From the NCBI GenBank assembly GCA_021234155.1, contig JAJEKV010000049.1, positions 4,373,487 through 4,437,486 of the forward strand: 64,000 bases of DNA, in the 5' to 3' direction. Shown here piece by piece: positions 22,142 through 35,766 of the stretch. Each line of letters opens with the position of its first letter. Position 1 is the first letter of the stretch. The notes under the pieces are model-generated. The model saw only the letters and a program-made list of their open reading frames with translations. It ran no database searches and had not been told where the DNA came from. The position numbers and the translations under genes are program-made. The stretch comes from Isoetes taiwanensis. Its lineage: Eukaryota; Streptophyta; Lycopodiopsida; Isoetales; Isoetaceae.

Positions 22142-22487
22142 AATGGCTCGTGGAGGACCTTCACTGCTCAAATCTGGGCAAGCAATTGGTCATGGGAATC
22201 TGTAAGAATTGCCCTTTCCAATGACCCCAAAATTGCCCACATCGATCCCTTGTATGAAAAGTTCTGAGGCCCTAAAAAGACCCCATTTTTGCTCCCTAAT
22301 GGCACAATTAGGTATCCTAACAACATCAAAATGGGACGTGTAAGTAGTCAAATTAAAGGTCTCACTAAGCACTTTGCAGTGATATTTGCCAATAGTAAGT
22401 CACCTCATTTGGAAAAGAATTTTTAAAATAGTAAAGCCGGAGATCCTGGCCATTCAAAACAAAATTTCAAATACAAAGCTCAAATGG
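22142..22487 (-). repeat. inverted copy of the 28.9-29.3 kb tract, right part
   Basis: Begins with the right AATG of E1, then GCTCGTGGAGGACC. Continues the inverted match to 28944-29300 (for example CACTTTGCAGTGA, GGAGATCCTGGC) and ends at CAAATGG. Confidence 0.85.
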
Positions 22488-22500
22488 ATTATTATAATAA

Positions 22501-23130
22501 GTTACCTGATCATTTGATGGATAGGGGATGGATAGTGGGCATATGTTTATAGTCCACGGCTATGTTATTGTTCAAATAAGGAAGGGTAGATGGGAGACAT
22601 TCCAGGAGTGTTAATACGAGAATATAGAATGAGTGTCCATGCTGTCATTGATGATGTTTCAATGGACTTCTATGAGGCACCGATTTTTATTAATACATTT
22701 TCTTCCATTTTTTGAATGTTGTTCACATTCTGATCGTTTCTTTACAAGGGTGTAGAGCTATCTTGATAGACAAGGACAATCAACGCATGTAATTAGACAT
22801 TTATATAAAAAAAAAGAAGGAAAAACAAATTTGGAGAAGAAATCTGATGTTAGATACTAAAGGCTTAATGTTTATCTCTATGCTTCATTGGAAACCTACA
22901 TGCTTGGAAGATGTTATTAAAGGTATAGTGAACAGCTACTTTGAATTGCCGAAACAGAAACAAGATCTATTCTTCCAAGCGCAAGAATGAGAGAAGAGAA
23001 ATTTGCATTCCAAATATTAATGTTATTGCAATTTGCTATTTGATGAAGCATAAATATGCTTTAACTGCCCTTCATTTTTGTGTCTTTCAACTGCAACTAG
23101 CATAAGATAACGAAACTAGATAATGGGTAA
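22501..23130. other. no recognisable gene
   Basis: AT-rich sequence upstream of the LINE relic in unit 1 (and again at 29606-30235). No domain recognised. Confidence 0.4.
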
Positions 23131-23138
23131 GCATCTTT

Positions 23139-25590
23139 ATGACTAGGGTCTCCATGGGCAGCATATTTAAGTGCAGAATCTACATGGTTACCGTACAAGC
23201 ATTAAGAGGCTATAGCAAGCCTTGTCACATGCATGTTGCTAATGCATCTCGAACTGGTGAGGTGGTGAGGGTATTGATGTCGCTAAGCTCAGCTGGCTAC
23301 AAGGAGATTAGAAATCTTGCATGCAAAAATGGCATGCAGTAAAAGTTTAATGCCATACTTGATCTTTCCATTTCACCGATCAGAACCATCATCAAAGAAG
23401 TCGTAAATGAAGCAATATAGATTGCAATCTTAGTGATGAGAAATTTCGTAGCATTGGAGGTGAAAAAAGAATTAGCAATCATTATGGACTCAATGTGGGC
23501 AGAATATAAGCAATTTAAAACATGGATAATGCCCAATTTGGAGGAAAGCAACCTGAAGCTTAACAAAAAGATGGGGCTTAACAAGGAGAATGAAACAACT
23601 GATGAAGGTGCGATAAACAATGTGAGTTTTAACAAAAGCTCCATCTCTAAAATTAAACAGCAGTTTGCAAATTTTATAGAGTTAGAAGATCAGTGCAACA
23701 GGGATTTGAATCTTGGAATTGTGAGACTACCTAAAGAGGAATGGGAGAATACCAAGTTGAAAATATATCAATGAGCATATTCATATACACGATAGTTTGA
23801 GTAGGCAAGAAGGGAGAATGGACTCGTCATGTGGTTATTAAGTTTCAACATAAAGAATATTGCTCCTTCATTGTGAAGAAGAGAACCTTGTTTGAAAGGG
23901 AACAATATATGGATAAATGAGAACCTCAGTAAGGATCGGCTCTAGGAACATAAGGCGCAACTGCAAATGATAAAAGAAGCAAAGCAAACTGGCAAGAAAG
24001 CATTTTGAAAAACAGGGAAGTGATGGTTCAAACTGTGTCAGAATAGGGACTCAAGACCGTCAAGGTGGTTGTGTAGAATGCCAATATCCTCAAGCTCAGT
24101 GATGTTGACACAATGGGCGATGCTTTCGCAATTCTTATGGTATTATAGAGACATTGACTGCTACATTCGGACAGAGTTTGCACACCAGGTAACAAAAGAC
24201 TGAGCTTCCTAGCAGGAACAAAAGATTTTTTTATTGCGGGATGCTATTTTCCCCAAGAGAGTCACCAATCTATGACTTTGGAGATGTTGACTGGGATAAT
24301 CCATTTATTACCTGGAACATGACATGGTTGCACTATTATCTTTGGGTGACACTCTATTTGTAGGAGATTTTAATGGACACACTGTTAATAGGCAGGCAGA
24401 TATTAGCAGTGACCATGGCCATGGCGATGTTGTTGGCTGGAAATGCCAGATGATATTGAAGTGATGAAATCCGACTAAAGTCGATCCTCGCAGGATACAA
24501 CTCTATGATACAGCTCCATGGGCAAATTCCAAAGGCACCATGTATTCAATATATGTAGTGGTCTGAATTTACTAATATACAATGGTACAGACAGATTCTC
24601 CGGCACGATGGATGGTACATATATGCAGGGATGCAAGTGTGGTGTATCTTGTTATTACCAATGCAGATTTTGCCAATAAGGTAAAAAACTCTGCTATAGA
24701 AGATTTACATGCAGAATCGGATCATGTGCCCTTAAGTATGGAGATCTTTGTCAATGGAACGCATGCACCAAAATAAGAAGAGAAATTGTAGCACATATAT
24801 GAAAAAAATGTTAAAATATAATGGCCTTCTTGCGCAAAGGATATAGGTGATTTGCTTTCATCCTTATTACTAAGTGGTGCTATGAAATGTTTTCAATCTA
24901 AAAGAAGGCAGATGGGCCTATACAATTCGTGGGTTGATGTTGAGTGTAAGGAGAAATGGCAGTAATATAAACAAGTTGAAGCTAGTTGTAAACAAAGCCT
25001 AAAATGGGAGTACAGAAAACTGATTAAGGGAAAAAAAGAAAGAGAGAGACCACCTGCTCAAGAAATGAAAAGCCATGGTAACTGAATTGCTCATTGAGTC
25101 AAAAAGATTTTGAAAGGGATTGAGAGCCAATGGGAAACAAGATCTGAAGTTGGATCTAAAGTTGTTAATGCAACAACTACGCAGATTATATTACTTGCTA
25201 GAAATTGAAGGTGTGCAAATTACAGATAGACATAATGTCTTGCAACCTTCAATTGAAGACACTCTTAGTGGTTTACAAAAGCTATTCAACAGGAAAGCTG
25301 CCCATATCTAAGAGCTGGTTTTTGGAAATGGTTAAATGGGTTTTGCGCTTCAATATTCAATGTGGTTCTACGCGAAGGATTTTCATTATTTTGGCAGGTG
25401 AATAGAGTTATTCCACTGCACAAAGTGGACGACGAGACAGATCCAAACAACTATCTCATGACTAGTAATAGTGCCCATCGTTGCTGGCATAAGTTGGGAA
25501 CATGTGTGGACAGAAACTTGTTCAGCTTAGACTCCTTTCATAAATCTAATATAATAGAAACCAAGCCCATCGTTGCTGGGCTATAAGAGG
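23139..25590 (+). pseudogene. LINE relic a (ORF1-like, endonuclease, start of RT)
   Basis: An ORF1-like frame at 23433-23774 has a Lys/Glu-rich helical stretch, then NLGIVRLPKEEWENTKLKI, like the RRM of LINE ORF1 proteins. Endonuclease pieces follow in changing frames: KLSDVDTMGDAFAIL near 24100, a GDFNG block near 24365, and AESDHVPLSMEIF at 24720. Reverse-transcriptase onset RVIPLHKVDDETDPNNY lies at 25410-25460. The frame then runs into a pyrimidine tract. Many stops; non-functional. Copies b and c lie at 30244 and 36640. Confidence 0.75.
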
Positions 25591-25828
25591 TTTTTCTGCA
25601 TTCCACAACCTTCCCCTTTCTTTTCCCTTTTGCCCTATCCCGCATTTCCCTTTTTCCTCATTTTTTTAAACAATTTTGTTTTCCTTTTCCTTTTTTCTTA
25701 TTTTTCCTACACGTTTTCTTTTTCCCTTCTCATGTTTTTCTTTTTATAACCCCAATCTTCCTCCCCTTCCCTTCTCTTCCCCCTTCTCATTTTTTCCTTT
25801 CGCTTTTTTCCTTTTTATTTTCCTTTTT
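25590..25828 (+). repeat. short polypyrimidine tract, unit 1
   Basis: About 240 bp of almost only C and T; repeated at 32697-32937. Confidence 0.9.
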
Positions 25829-25849
25829 CGAAGGCAAGATATTTTTATT

Positions 25850-27420
25850 TTTATTAATAGTATGTAATAAATACATTTATTCATGGCTCTATAGAAGCCA
25901 GGTAGCCTAAACATATTAGAACATAAGAAACCCAGGTATGAAAGTAGAAGACAAACACCATTCTAGGAGATCCGCGCAAGAAAAAATCACGTGATGCATG
26001 AAGATGATGCCACCTTCTAAACGGCTCCGAAAATAATGATAAACAAAAGTAGAAGCAAGGGAGTGTCTTCCCTTGCGTTAACTCGGGCCCAAGCTGCACA
26101 TCTACAAAAAGGTACTACAAGGAGACTACTTGCTCACTTCCAATTGTACTTAGAGACAAGTTGTCTCACCATCTTCTCAAGATGCTAATGCCTTCTAAAG
26201 GCCTCCCCTAGGGGTGGTCTACTCCTTCTGCATCTACTTTTAGTGACTAGCTTGAGCTTCATCATCATTGTACTCAACGAGCTTAGTGTGAATCTTTACC
26301 TTACTTTGGCCATCTTTCACAATACTGTCTCCAACAATCACACCATTCTTCCAGCTGGGATGGAAGAGGGTCAACATGGAAAAAACTAAACCCCTTCCAA
26401 GATACACATCTGAGGCATACAGAATCTGTTTGATACAACAACGAGCAAAATCAGTGCAGTCACACCCTCAAACGCCTATCAAGACTCAATAGAACACTCA
26501 AGCTAAAGCAACCCATTTCTTGTGAGTCCTCTCAGTACACCTTGAGCATTCACTGGAAAATTTCATACAAAGGGACTGCACAAGAGTCAAGATGCTAAAT
26601 ATAGCACAAATCTGCTCAACATCAGAAGTCACTGCAAAAGGATAGTGCTAAAGATACCGGCTAAATAAGTCTTGAGCACCATTCTCACAATAACCAACCT
26701 ACTGTTAATAAGAAGTGTGGCATACCCCAAGCTATGACCAGTGCATCAGCAAAGATCTGATAGAGGAACCACACAATTCAAGTTTTTTGCCTGCTCTAAC
26801 TAATACCTAATGCCTTAAATATCAGCTTAGAATGAATACTTCTACCATGTTAAAAAACTGAAGAAGACTCAATCCAGTTATTATCAGCATACTCACCTCC
26901 CCACTATAGGAACAAAAAACTAGAAGTACCTCAGAGCTCCAACTGCAGTGAGTGCAGTAGATTTCCTTTACTGCAGTGAGTGCAGCAGTCACCATTAGCC
27001 ACAATGCATGCAACCCAACACCTGGTCAAGTAACCGACAAAAGGAAGAGCATGTCATAAAACCCTTAAGTCTCCTCAAAAACACCAACAAACAACTTCGT
27101 TGATGCGAAATGGCTTCACCTATTGCTAATTTAACCGCAGAAAGAAAGGGCAAGAAGGCTTTCTACCTCGACATTCTATGCTAAAGGTCTCTTTGAAAGT
27201 TTAGGCGAACACCAAAGAAAACCTTGCTACAGGACTGAACTGTTCAAGCTTCATCTACCTTCTCTAGATCTGCAAAGAAAACACAGAGGCAAAAACCAAT
27301 AGCCAGGGATTCGCCACTGGCTACTCTTTCAGCAACAAGGGTATGGAAATGCTGCTCCACGAGATCGGGCGGCTGCCTGCCGCCGCCCTAGCTATTGATA
27401 AACCCTAACATCCAGCACAA
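25850..27420. other. no recognisable gene
   Basis: Non-coding between the two pyrimidine tracts. Near 27375-27412 the sequence GGCGGCTGCCTGCCGCCGCCCTAGC...AAACCCTAAC looks like a GC-rich plant leader with a telobox if read on the minus strand. Same in unit 2 (32960-34530). Confidence 0.4.
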
Positions 27421-28658
27421 TCCTTTCCCTTTTTTTTCTGATGGATTTTTTCTCTTCCCTTTTCATTCTTTCCCCACCCTTCCCATTTTTCCCATGCCCT
27501 TTTTCCCTTTCGCTTTCCTCTTCTTTTTCCTTTTCCTATGCCCTTTTTCCATTCCCTTTTCCCCGCATTTTTAATGTGCCCCTTTTCTTCTTTTCTCCAC
27601 CCTCTTCCTCTTTATCCCATGCCGTCTTTTTTTCCATTTGCCTCTTCCATTTTCCTCGTGCCCTTTTTCCTTTCCCTTCCGCTCTTTTCGCCTCCCTTTT
27701 TTCCTTTTTCTTTTTGCTTTATTTTTCATCCTTTCTCCTTCCTTCCCCTTTTCCCCATGCCCTTTTCCCCTTTCTTTTCTTTTTCTCTTTTCGTTTCTCT
27801 TTCCCTTTTTTCTAATTTTTTTTACGTGCCCCATTTTCTCCGTTCCCCATCCTCTTCCCCTTTTCCCTATTTCCCTTCTTTTATTTTTCCCCTTTTCCCA
27901 TCCTCTTTTTCCCTTCTTTTTTATCGTTCCTCACCCTTTCCCTCTTCCATTTTTCCCATGCCCTTTTCCCTTTCTTCTTTTCCATTTCCCTCTTATTTTT
28001 CCTCGTGCCCTTGTTTCCTTCCCTTGCTCCCTTTTGCCTCCTTTTTCCTTTTCTTTCTTTTTTCATCCCTTCCCCTTTTTTCCATGCCCTTTTCCTCTTT
28101 CCTTCCCCCCTTCCTTTTTCCTTATCTTTCTTTTTCCATTTTCCCATGCCTATTTCCAATCCTTTCCCGCACCTCTTTTTTACATGCCCCTATTCCTCTT
28201 TTTCCCACCTTTTTTTGCTTTCCTATTCCCCTTTTTTTTTTTTTTCTTTTCTTTTCGTTTAAGCATGCTCTTTTTCCGTTTATTTTTTCCCTTTCCTCAC
28301 CCTTTCCCTCTTCCATTCTTTCGCATGCCCTTTTTCTCTTCCTCTTTTCCATTTCCCTCTTTTGTTTCCTCGTGTCTTTTTTCCCTTCCCTTTTCCCCTT
28401 TCTGCCTCCGTTTTTCTTTTTCCTTTCCCTTTCTATTTTCCCATGCCTTTTTTCCCTTCTCTCCACTATTTTTCTCCTTTCCATTTTCCCTTCCCTTTTC
28501 CTCCTTTCCTCATTGTTTCCCTCTTCCCGTTGTCCTTTTTCCCTCCTTTTCCTTCCCCCTTTCTTTTCCTTTATTTTTTCCCTTTTTCCATGCTATTTTT
28601 CCCTTTCCTTCTTCATTTTTCCCCTTTCGTCCTCCCTTTCCCTTTCTCTTTCCCCTTA
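27421..28658 (+). repeat. 1.2-kb polypyrimidine tract, unit 1
   Basis: More than 1200 bases of C and T with only scattered purines, mainly in recurring CCCATGCCCTTTT phrases. Strong strand asymmetry. All three plus frames and the purine-strand frames stay open because stop codons need purines; the Phe/Pro/Ser and Lys/Arg/Glu frames are compositional. Confidence 0.95.
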
Positions 28659-28659
28659 A

Positions 28660-29605
28660 GAGATCAAAAGTCTTGGCCTTCGGATGCAATCTGATGATCT
28701 TAGCCATTCAAATTAGGGCATGGTCCATTACATACTTACGCTATAATATTATAATATAAGATAGTGGTTAGTAGCCTCTTATCTAAGTTGTTTGCCACTA
28801 TATTTGATGACCAACTAAGTAGATGGGTAGAAAAACATAAAGTTAGGACCAAAATGCACACAAGCTGACATTTAGATGTTTGATGGATTCTATAAAAGGC
28901 ACCAAAAGAGCTTGTTATGGCTCGATTAGATAGCCAAGTTCTTCCCATTTGAGCTTTGTATTTGAAATTTTGTTTTGAATAGCCAGGATCTCCAACTTTG
29001 CTATTTTTATAAAAAATTCTTTTCCACATGAGGCGACTTGCTATTGGCAAATGTCACTGCAAAGTGCTTAGTGAGACCTTTAATTTGACTACTCACACAT
29101 CCTATTTTGAGCTTGTTAGGATACCTAATTGTGCCAGTAGGGAGCAAAAAAAGGGGTCCCTTTAGGGGCCTCAAAACATTTCATACAAGGGATCGAGTGG
29201 GCAAATTTGCAGTCATTGGAAAGGGCAATTCTTAGAGATTCCCATGACCAATTGCTTGCCAAGATCTGGCAGTGAAGGTCCTCCACGAGCCATTTTCTTA
29301 ATAGTGGGCCATTTTCTTGGTGAGGAGATTCAGAAGAATGAATTGTTCAATGGCAAAAGAAGTGTATCAACTGGATTATTATTGGTTTAACGATTGATTG
29401 TAGACCTACCTTTATGACTGTAGCCATCTTAGGTAAAATGCCGTGTTTTTGGCACAATTATCTTTCCCAACAAAAAAAAATCACAGCAAGAAGACATCCC
29501 AACAAGAAAATTTGATTTGATTTGATTTGATTTTATTGCATGTTGCTAATGCATCTCGAAGTGGTGAGGTGGTGAAGGTATTGATGTCGCTAAGGTATTG
29601 ATGTC
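28660..29605. repeat. repeat tract shared with 14.9-22.5 kb (inverted) and 35.8-36.7 kb
   Basis: No gene. 28944-29530 is the intact (E1-free) form of the tract split by E1. It ends with a TTTGA simple repeat near 29514-29534 followed by CATGTTGCTAATGCATCTCG, the LINE relic phrase. Confidence 0.85.
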
Positions 29606-30243
29606 GTTACCTGATCATTTGATGGATAGGGGATGGATAGTGGGCATATGTTTATAGTCCACGGCTATGTTATTGTTCAAATAAGGAAGGGTAGATGGGA
29701 GACATTCCAGGAGTGTTAATACGAGAATATAGAATGAGTGTCCATGCTGTCATTGATGATGTTTCAATGGACTTCTATGAGGCACCGATTTTTATTAATA
29801 CATTTTCTTCCATTTTTTGAATGTTGTTCACATTCTGATCGTTTCTTTACAAGGGTGTAGAGCTATCTTGATAGACAAGGACAATCAACGCATGTAATTA
29901 GACATTTATATAAAAAAAAAGAAGGAAAAACAAATTTGGAGAAGAAATCTGATGTTAGATACTAAAGGCTTAATGTTTATCTCTATGCTTCATTGGAAAC
30001 CTACATGCTTGGAAGATGTTATTAAAGGTATAGTGAACAGCTACTTTGAATTGCCGAAACAGAAACAAGATCTATTCTTCCAAGCGCAAGAATGAGAGAA
30101 GAGAAATTTGCATTCCAAATATTAATGTTATTGCAATTTGCTATTTGATGAAGCATAAATATGCTTTAACTGCCCTTCATTTTTGTGTCTTTCAACTGCA
30201 ACTAGCATAAGATAACGAAACTAGATAATGGGTAAGCATCTTT

Positions 30244-32698
30244 ATGACTAGGGTCTCCATGGGCAGCATATTTAAGTGCAGAATCTACATGGTTACCGTA
30301 CAAGCATTAAGAGGCTATAGCAAGCCTTGTCACATGCATGTTGCTAATGCATCTCGAAGTGGTGAGGTGGTGAGGGTATTGATGTCGCTAAGCTCAGCTG
30401 GCTACAAGGAGATTAGAAATCTTGCATGCAAAAATGGCATGCAGTAAAAGTTTAATGCCATACTTGATCTTTCCATTTCACCGATCAGAACCATCATCAA
30501 AGAAGTCGTAAATGAAGCAATATAGATTGCAATCTTAGTGATGAGAAATTTCGTAGCATTGGAGGTGAAAAAAGAATTAGCAATCATTATGGACTCAATG
30601 TGGGCAGAATATAAGCAATTTAAAACATGGATAATGCCCAATTTGGAGGAAAGCAACCTGAAGCTTAACAAAAAGATGGGGCTTAACAAGGAGAATGAAA
30701 CAACTGATGAAGGTGCGATAAACAATGTGAGTTTTAACAAAAGCTCCATCTCTAAAATTAAACAGCAGCATTTTGCAAATTTTATAGAGTTAGAAGATCA
30801 GTGCAACAGGGATTTGAATCTTGGAATTGTGAGACTACCTAAAGAGGAATGGGAGAATACCAAGTTGAAAATATATCAATGAGCATATTCATATACACGA
30901 TAGTTTGAGTAGGCAAGAAGGGAGAATGGACTCGTCATGTGGTTATTAAGTTTCAACATAAAGAATATTGCTCCTTCATTGTGAAGAAGAGAACCTTGTT
31001 TGAAAGGGAACAATATATGGATAAATGAGAACCTCAGGAAGGATCGGCTCTAGGAACATAAGGCGCAACTGCAAATGATAAAAGAAGCAAAGCAAACTGG
31101 CAAGAAAGCATTTTGAAAAACAGGGAAGTGATGGTTCAAACTGTGTCAGAATAGGGACTCAAGACCGTCAAGGTGGTTGTGTAGAATGCCAATATCCTCA
31201 AGCTCAGTGATGTTGACACAATGGGCGATGCTTTATAATTCTTATGGTATTATAGAGACATTGACTGCTACATTCGGACAGAGTTTGCACACCAGGTAAC
31301 AAAAGACTGAGCTTCCTAGCAGGAACAAAAGATTTTTTTATTGCGGGATGCTATTTTCCCCAAGAGAGTCACCAATCTATGACTTTGGAGATGTTGTCTG
31401 GGATAATCCATTTATTACCTCGAACATGACATGGTTGCACTATTATCTTTGGGTGACACTCTATTTGTAGGAGATTTTAATGGACACACTGTTAATAGGC
31501 AGGCAGATATTAGCAGTGACCATGGCCATGGCGATGTTGTTGGCTGGAAATGCCAGATGATATTGAAGTGATGAAATCCGACTAAAGTCGATCCTCACAG
31601 GATACAACTCTATGATACAGCTCCATGGGCAAATTCCAAAGGCACCATGTATTCAATATATGTAGTGGTCTGAATTTACTAATATACAATGGTACAGACA
31701 GATTCTCCGGCACGATGGATGGTACATATATGCAGGGATGCAAGTGTGGTGTATCTTGTTATTACCAATGCAGATTTTGCCAATAAGGTAAAAAACTCTG
31801 CTATAGAAGATTTACATGCAGAATCGGATCATGTGCCCTTAAGTATGGAGATCTTTGTCAATGGAACGCATGCACCAAAATAAGAAGAGAAATTGTAGCA
31901 CATATATGAAAAAAATGTTAAAATATAATGGCCTTCTTGCGCAAAGGATATAGGTGATTTGCTTTCATCCTTATTACTAAGTGGTGCTATGAAATGTTTT
32001 CAATCTAAAAGAAGGCAGATGGGCCTATACAATTCGTGGGTTGATGTTGAGTGTAAGGAGAAATGGCAGTAATATAAACAAGTTGAAGCTAGTTGTAAAC
32101 AAAGCCTAAAATGGGAGTACAGAAAACTGATTAAGGGAAAAAAAGAAAGAGAGAGACCACCTGCTCAAGAAATGAAAAGCCATGGTAACTGAATTGCTCA
32201 TTGAGTCAAAAAGATTTTGAAAGGGATTGAGAGCCAATGGGAAACAAGATCTGAAGTTGGATCTAAAGTTGTTAATGCAACAACTACGCAGATTATATTA
32301 CTTGCTAGAAATTGAAGGTGTGCAAATTACAGATAGACATAATGTCTTGCAACCTTCAATTGAAGACACTCTTAGTGGTTTTACAAAAGCTATTCAATGG
32401 GAAAGTTTGCCCATATCTAAGAGCTGGTTTTTGGAAATGGTTAAATGGGTTTTGCGCTTCAATATTCAATGTGGTTCTACGCGAAGGATTTTCATTATTT
32501 TGGCAGGTGAATAGAGTTATTCCACTGCACAAAGTGGACGACGAGACAGATCCAAACAACTATCTCATGACTAGTAATAGTGCCCATCGTTGCTGGCATA
32601 AGTTGGGAACATGTGTGGACAGAAACTTGTTCAGCTTAGACTCCTTTCATAAATCTAATATAATAGAAACCAAGCCCATCGTTGCTGGGCTATAAGAG
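30244..32698 (+). pseudogene. LINE relic b
   Basis: Near-identical to relic a: ORF1-like frame 30538-30882, endonuclease tail 31689-31883 with SDHVPL, RT onset near 32515-32560. Broken by stops in the same places, so the breaks predate the tandem duplication. Confidence 0.75.
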
Positions 32699-32937
32699 GT
32701 TTTTCTGCATTCCACAACCTTCCCCTTTCTTTTCCCTTTTGCCCTATCCCGCATTTCCCTTTTTCCTCATTTTTTTAAACAATTTTGTTTTCCTTTTCCT
32801 TTTTTCTTATTTTTCCTACACGTTTTCTTTTTCCCTTCTCATGTTTTTCTTTTTATAACCCCAATCTTCCTCCCCTTCCCTTCTCTTCCCCCTTCTCATT
32901 TTTTCCTTTCGCTTTTTTCCTTTTTATTTTCCTTTTT
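32697..32937 (+). repeat. short polypyrimidine tract, unit 2
   Basis: Copy of 25590-25828. Confidence 0.9.
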
Positions 32938-34529
32938 CGAAGGCAAGATATTTTTATTTTTATTAATAGTATGTAATAAATACATTTATTCATGGCTCTA
33001 TAGAAGCCAGGTAGCCTAAACATATTAGAACATAAGAAACCCAGGTATGAAAGTAGAAGACAAACACCATTCTAGGAGATCCGCGCAAGAAAAAATCACG
33101 TGATGCATGAAGATGATGCCACCTTCTAAACGGCTCCGAAAATAATGATAAACAAAAGTAGAAGCAAGGGAGTGTCTTCCCTTGCGTTAACTCGGGCCCA
33201 AGCTGCACATCTACAAAAAGGTACTACAAGGAGACTACTTGCTCACTTCCAATTGTACTTAGAGACAAGTTGTCTCACCATCTTCTCAAGATGCTAATGC
33301 CTTCTAAAGGCCTCCCCTAGGGGTGGTCTACTCCTTCTGCATCTACTTTTAGTGACTAGCTTGAGCTTCATCATCATTGTACTCAACGAGCTTAGTGTGA
33401 ATCTTTACCTTACTTTGGCCATCTTTCACAATACTGTCTCCAACAATCACACCATTCTTCCAGCTGGGATGGAAGAGGGCCAACATGGAAAAAACTAAAC
33501 CCCTTCCAAGATACACATCTGAGGCATACAGAATCTGTTTGATACAACAACGAGCAAAATCAGTGCAGTCACACCCTCAAACGCCTATCAAGACTCAATA
33601 GAACACTCAAGCTAAAGCAACCCATTTCTTGTGAGTCCTCTCAGTACACCTTGAGCATTCACTGGAAAATTTCATACAAAGGGACTGCACAAGAGTCAAG
33701 ATGCTAAATATAGCACAAATCTGCTCAACATCAGAAGTCACTGCAAAAGGATAGTGCTAAAGATACCGGCTAAATAAGTCTTGAGCACCATTCTCACAAT
33801 AACCAACCTACTGTTAATAAGAAGTGTGGCATACCCCAAGCTATGACCAGTGCATCAGCAAAGATCTGATAGAGGAACCACACAATTCAAGTTTTTTGCC
33901 TGCTCTAACTAATACCTAATGCCTTAAATATCAGCTTAGAATGAATACTTCTACCATGTTAAAAAACTGAAGAAGACTCAATCCAGTTATTATCAGCATA
34001 CTCACCTCCCCACTATAGGAACAAAAAACTAGAAGTACCTCAGAGCTCCAACTGCAGTGAGTGCAGTAGATTTCCTTTACTACAGTGAGTGCAGCAGTCA
34101 CCATTAGCCACAATGCATGCAACCCAACACCTGGTCAAGTAACCGACAAAAGGAAGAGCATGTCATAAAACCCTTAAGTCTCCTCAAAAACACCAACAAA
34201 CAACTTCGTTGATGCGAAATGGCTTCACCTATTGCTAATTTAACCGCAGAAAGAAAGGGCAAGAAGGCTTTCTACCTCGACATTCTATGCTAAAGGTCTC
34301 TTTGAAAGTTTAGGCGAACACCAAAGAAAACCTTGCTACAGGACTGAACTGTTCAAGCTTCATCTACCTTCTCTAGATCTGCAAAGAAAACACAGAGGCA
34401 AAAACCAATAGCCAGGGATTCGCCACTGGCTACTCTTTCAGCAACAAGGGTATGGAAATGCTGCTCCACGAGATCGGGCGGCTGCCTGCCGCCGCCCTAG
34501 CTATTGATAAACCCTAACATCCAGCACAA

Positions 34530-35766
34530 TCCTTTCCCTTTTTTTCTGATGGATTTTTTCTCTTCCCTTTTCATCCTTTCCCCACCCTTCCCATTTTTCC
34601 CATGCCCTTTTTCCCTTTCGCTTTCCTCTTCTTTTTCCTTTTCCTATGCCCTTTTTCCATTCCCTTTTCCCCGCATTTTTAATGTGCCCCTTTTCTTCTT
34701 TTCTCCACCCTCTTCCTCTTTATCCCATGCCGTCTTTTTTTCCATTTGCCTCTTCCATTTTCCTCGTGCCCTTTTTCCTTTCCCTTCCGCTCTTTTCGGC
34801 TACGCCTCTCTTTTTTCCTTTTTCTTTTTGCTTTATTTTTCATCCTTTCTCCTTCCTTCCCCTTTTCCCCATGCCCTTTTCCCCTTTCTTTTCTTTTTCT
34901 CTTTTCGTTTCTCTTTCCCTTTTTTCTAATTTTTTTTACGTGCCCCATTTTCTCCGTTCCCCATCCTCTTCCCCTTTTCCCTATTTCCCTTCTTTTATTT
35001 TTCCCCTTTTCCCATCCTCTTTTTCCCTTCTTTTTTATCGTTCCTCACCCTTTCCCTCTTCCATTTTTCCCATGCCCTTTTCCCTTTCTTCTTTTCCATT
35101 TCCCTCTTATTTTTCCTCGTGCCCTTGTTTCCTTCCCTTGCTCCCTTTTGCCTCCTTTTTCCTTTTCTTTCTTTTTTCATCCCTTCCCCTTTTTTCCATG
35201 CCCTTTTCCTCTTTCCTTCCCCCCTTCCTTTTTCCTTATCTTTCTTTTTCCATTTTCCCATGCCTATTTCCAATCCTTTCCCGCACCTCTTTTTTACATG
35301 CCCCTATTCCTCTTTTTCCCACCTTTTTTTGCTTTCCCTATTCCCCTTTTTCTTTTTTCTTTTCTCGTTTCGCATGCTCTTTTTCCGTTTATTTTTTCCC
35401 TTTCCTCACCCTTTCCCTCTTCCATTCTTTCGCATGCCCTTTTTCTCTTCCTCTTTTCCATTTCCCTCTTTTGTTTCCTCGTGTCTTTTTTCCCTTCCCT
35501 TTTCCCCTTTCTGCCTCCGTTTTTCTTTTTCCTTTCCCTTTCTATTTTCCCATGCCTTTTTTCCCTTCTCTCCACTATTTTTCTCCTTTCCATTTTCCCT
35601 TCCCTTTTCCTCCTTTCCTCATTGTTTCCCTCTTCCCGTTGTCCTTTTTCCCTCCTTTTCCTTCCCCCTTTCTTTTCCTTTATTTTTTCCCTTTTTCCAT
35701 GCTATTTTTCCCTTTCCTTCTTCATTTTTCCCCTTTCGTCCTCCCTTTCCCTTTCTCTTTCCCCTT
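34530..35766 (+). repeat. 1.2-kb polypyrimidine tract, unit 2
   Basis: Copy of 27421-28658 with small indels (for example an added GGCTACGC near 34797). Confidence 0.95.

Larger units (their letters stand above)
22501..29605 (+). repeat. 7.1-kb tandem segmental duplication, unit 1
   Basis: Starts GTTACCTGATCATTTG and is repeated from 29606 at an offset of about 7105-7110 bp with few differences. It holds a LINE relic, a short and a long polypyrimidine tract and non-coding sequence. The junction reads GTATTGATGTCGCTAAG|GTATTGATGTCG|TTACC, so a 12-bp microhomology lies at the breakpoint. Confidence 0.95.

Noticed and set aside
27441-28759. Long Phe/Pro/Ser-rich frames (up to 373 codons) and their Lys/Arg/Glu-rich complements, also at 34504-35868
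   Set aside because: They lie in a polypyrimidine tract where stop codons are nearly impossible; all frames are open together, so they are compositional.
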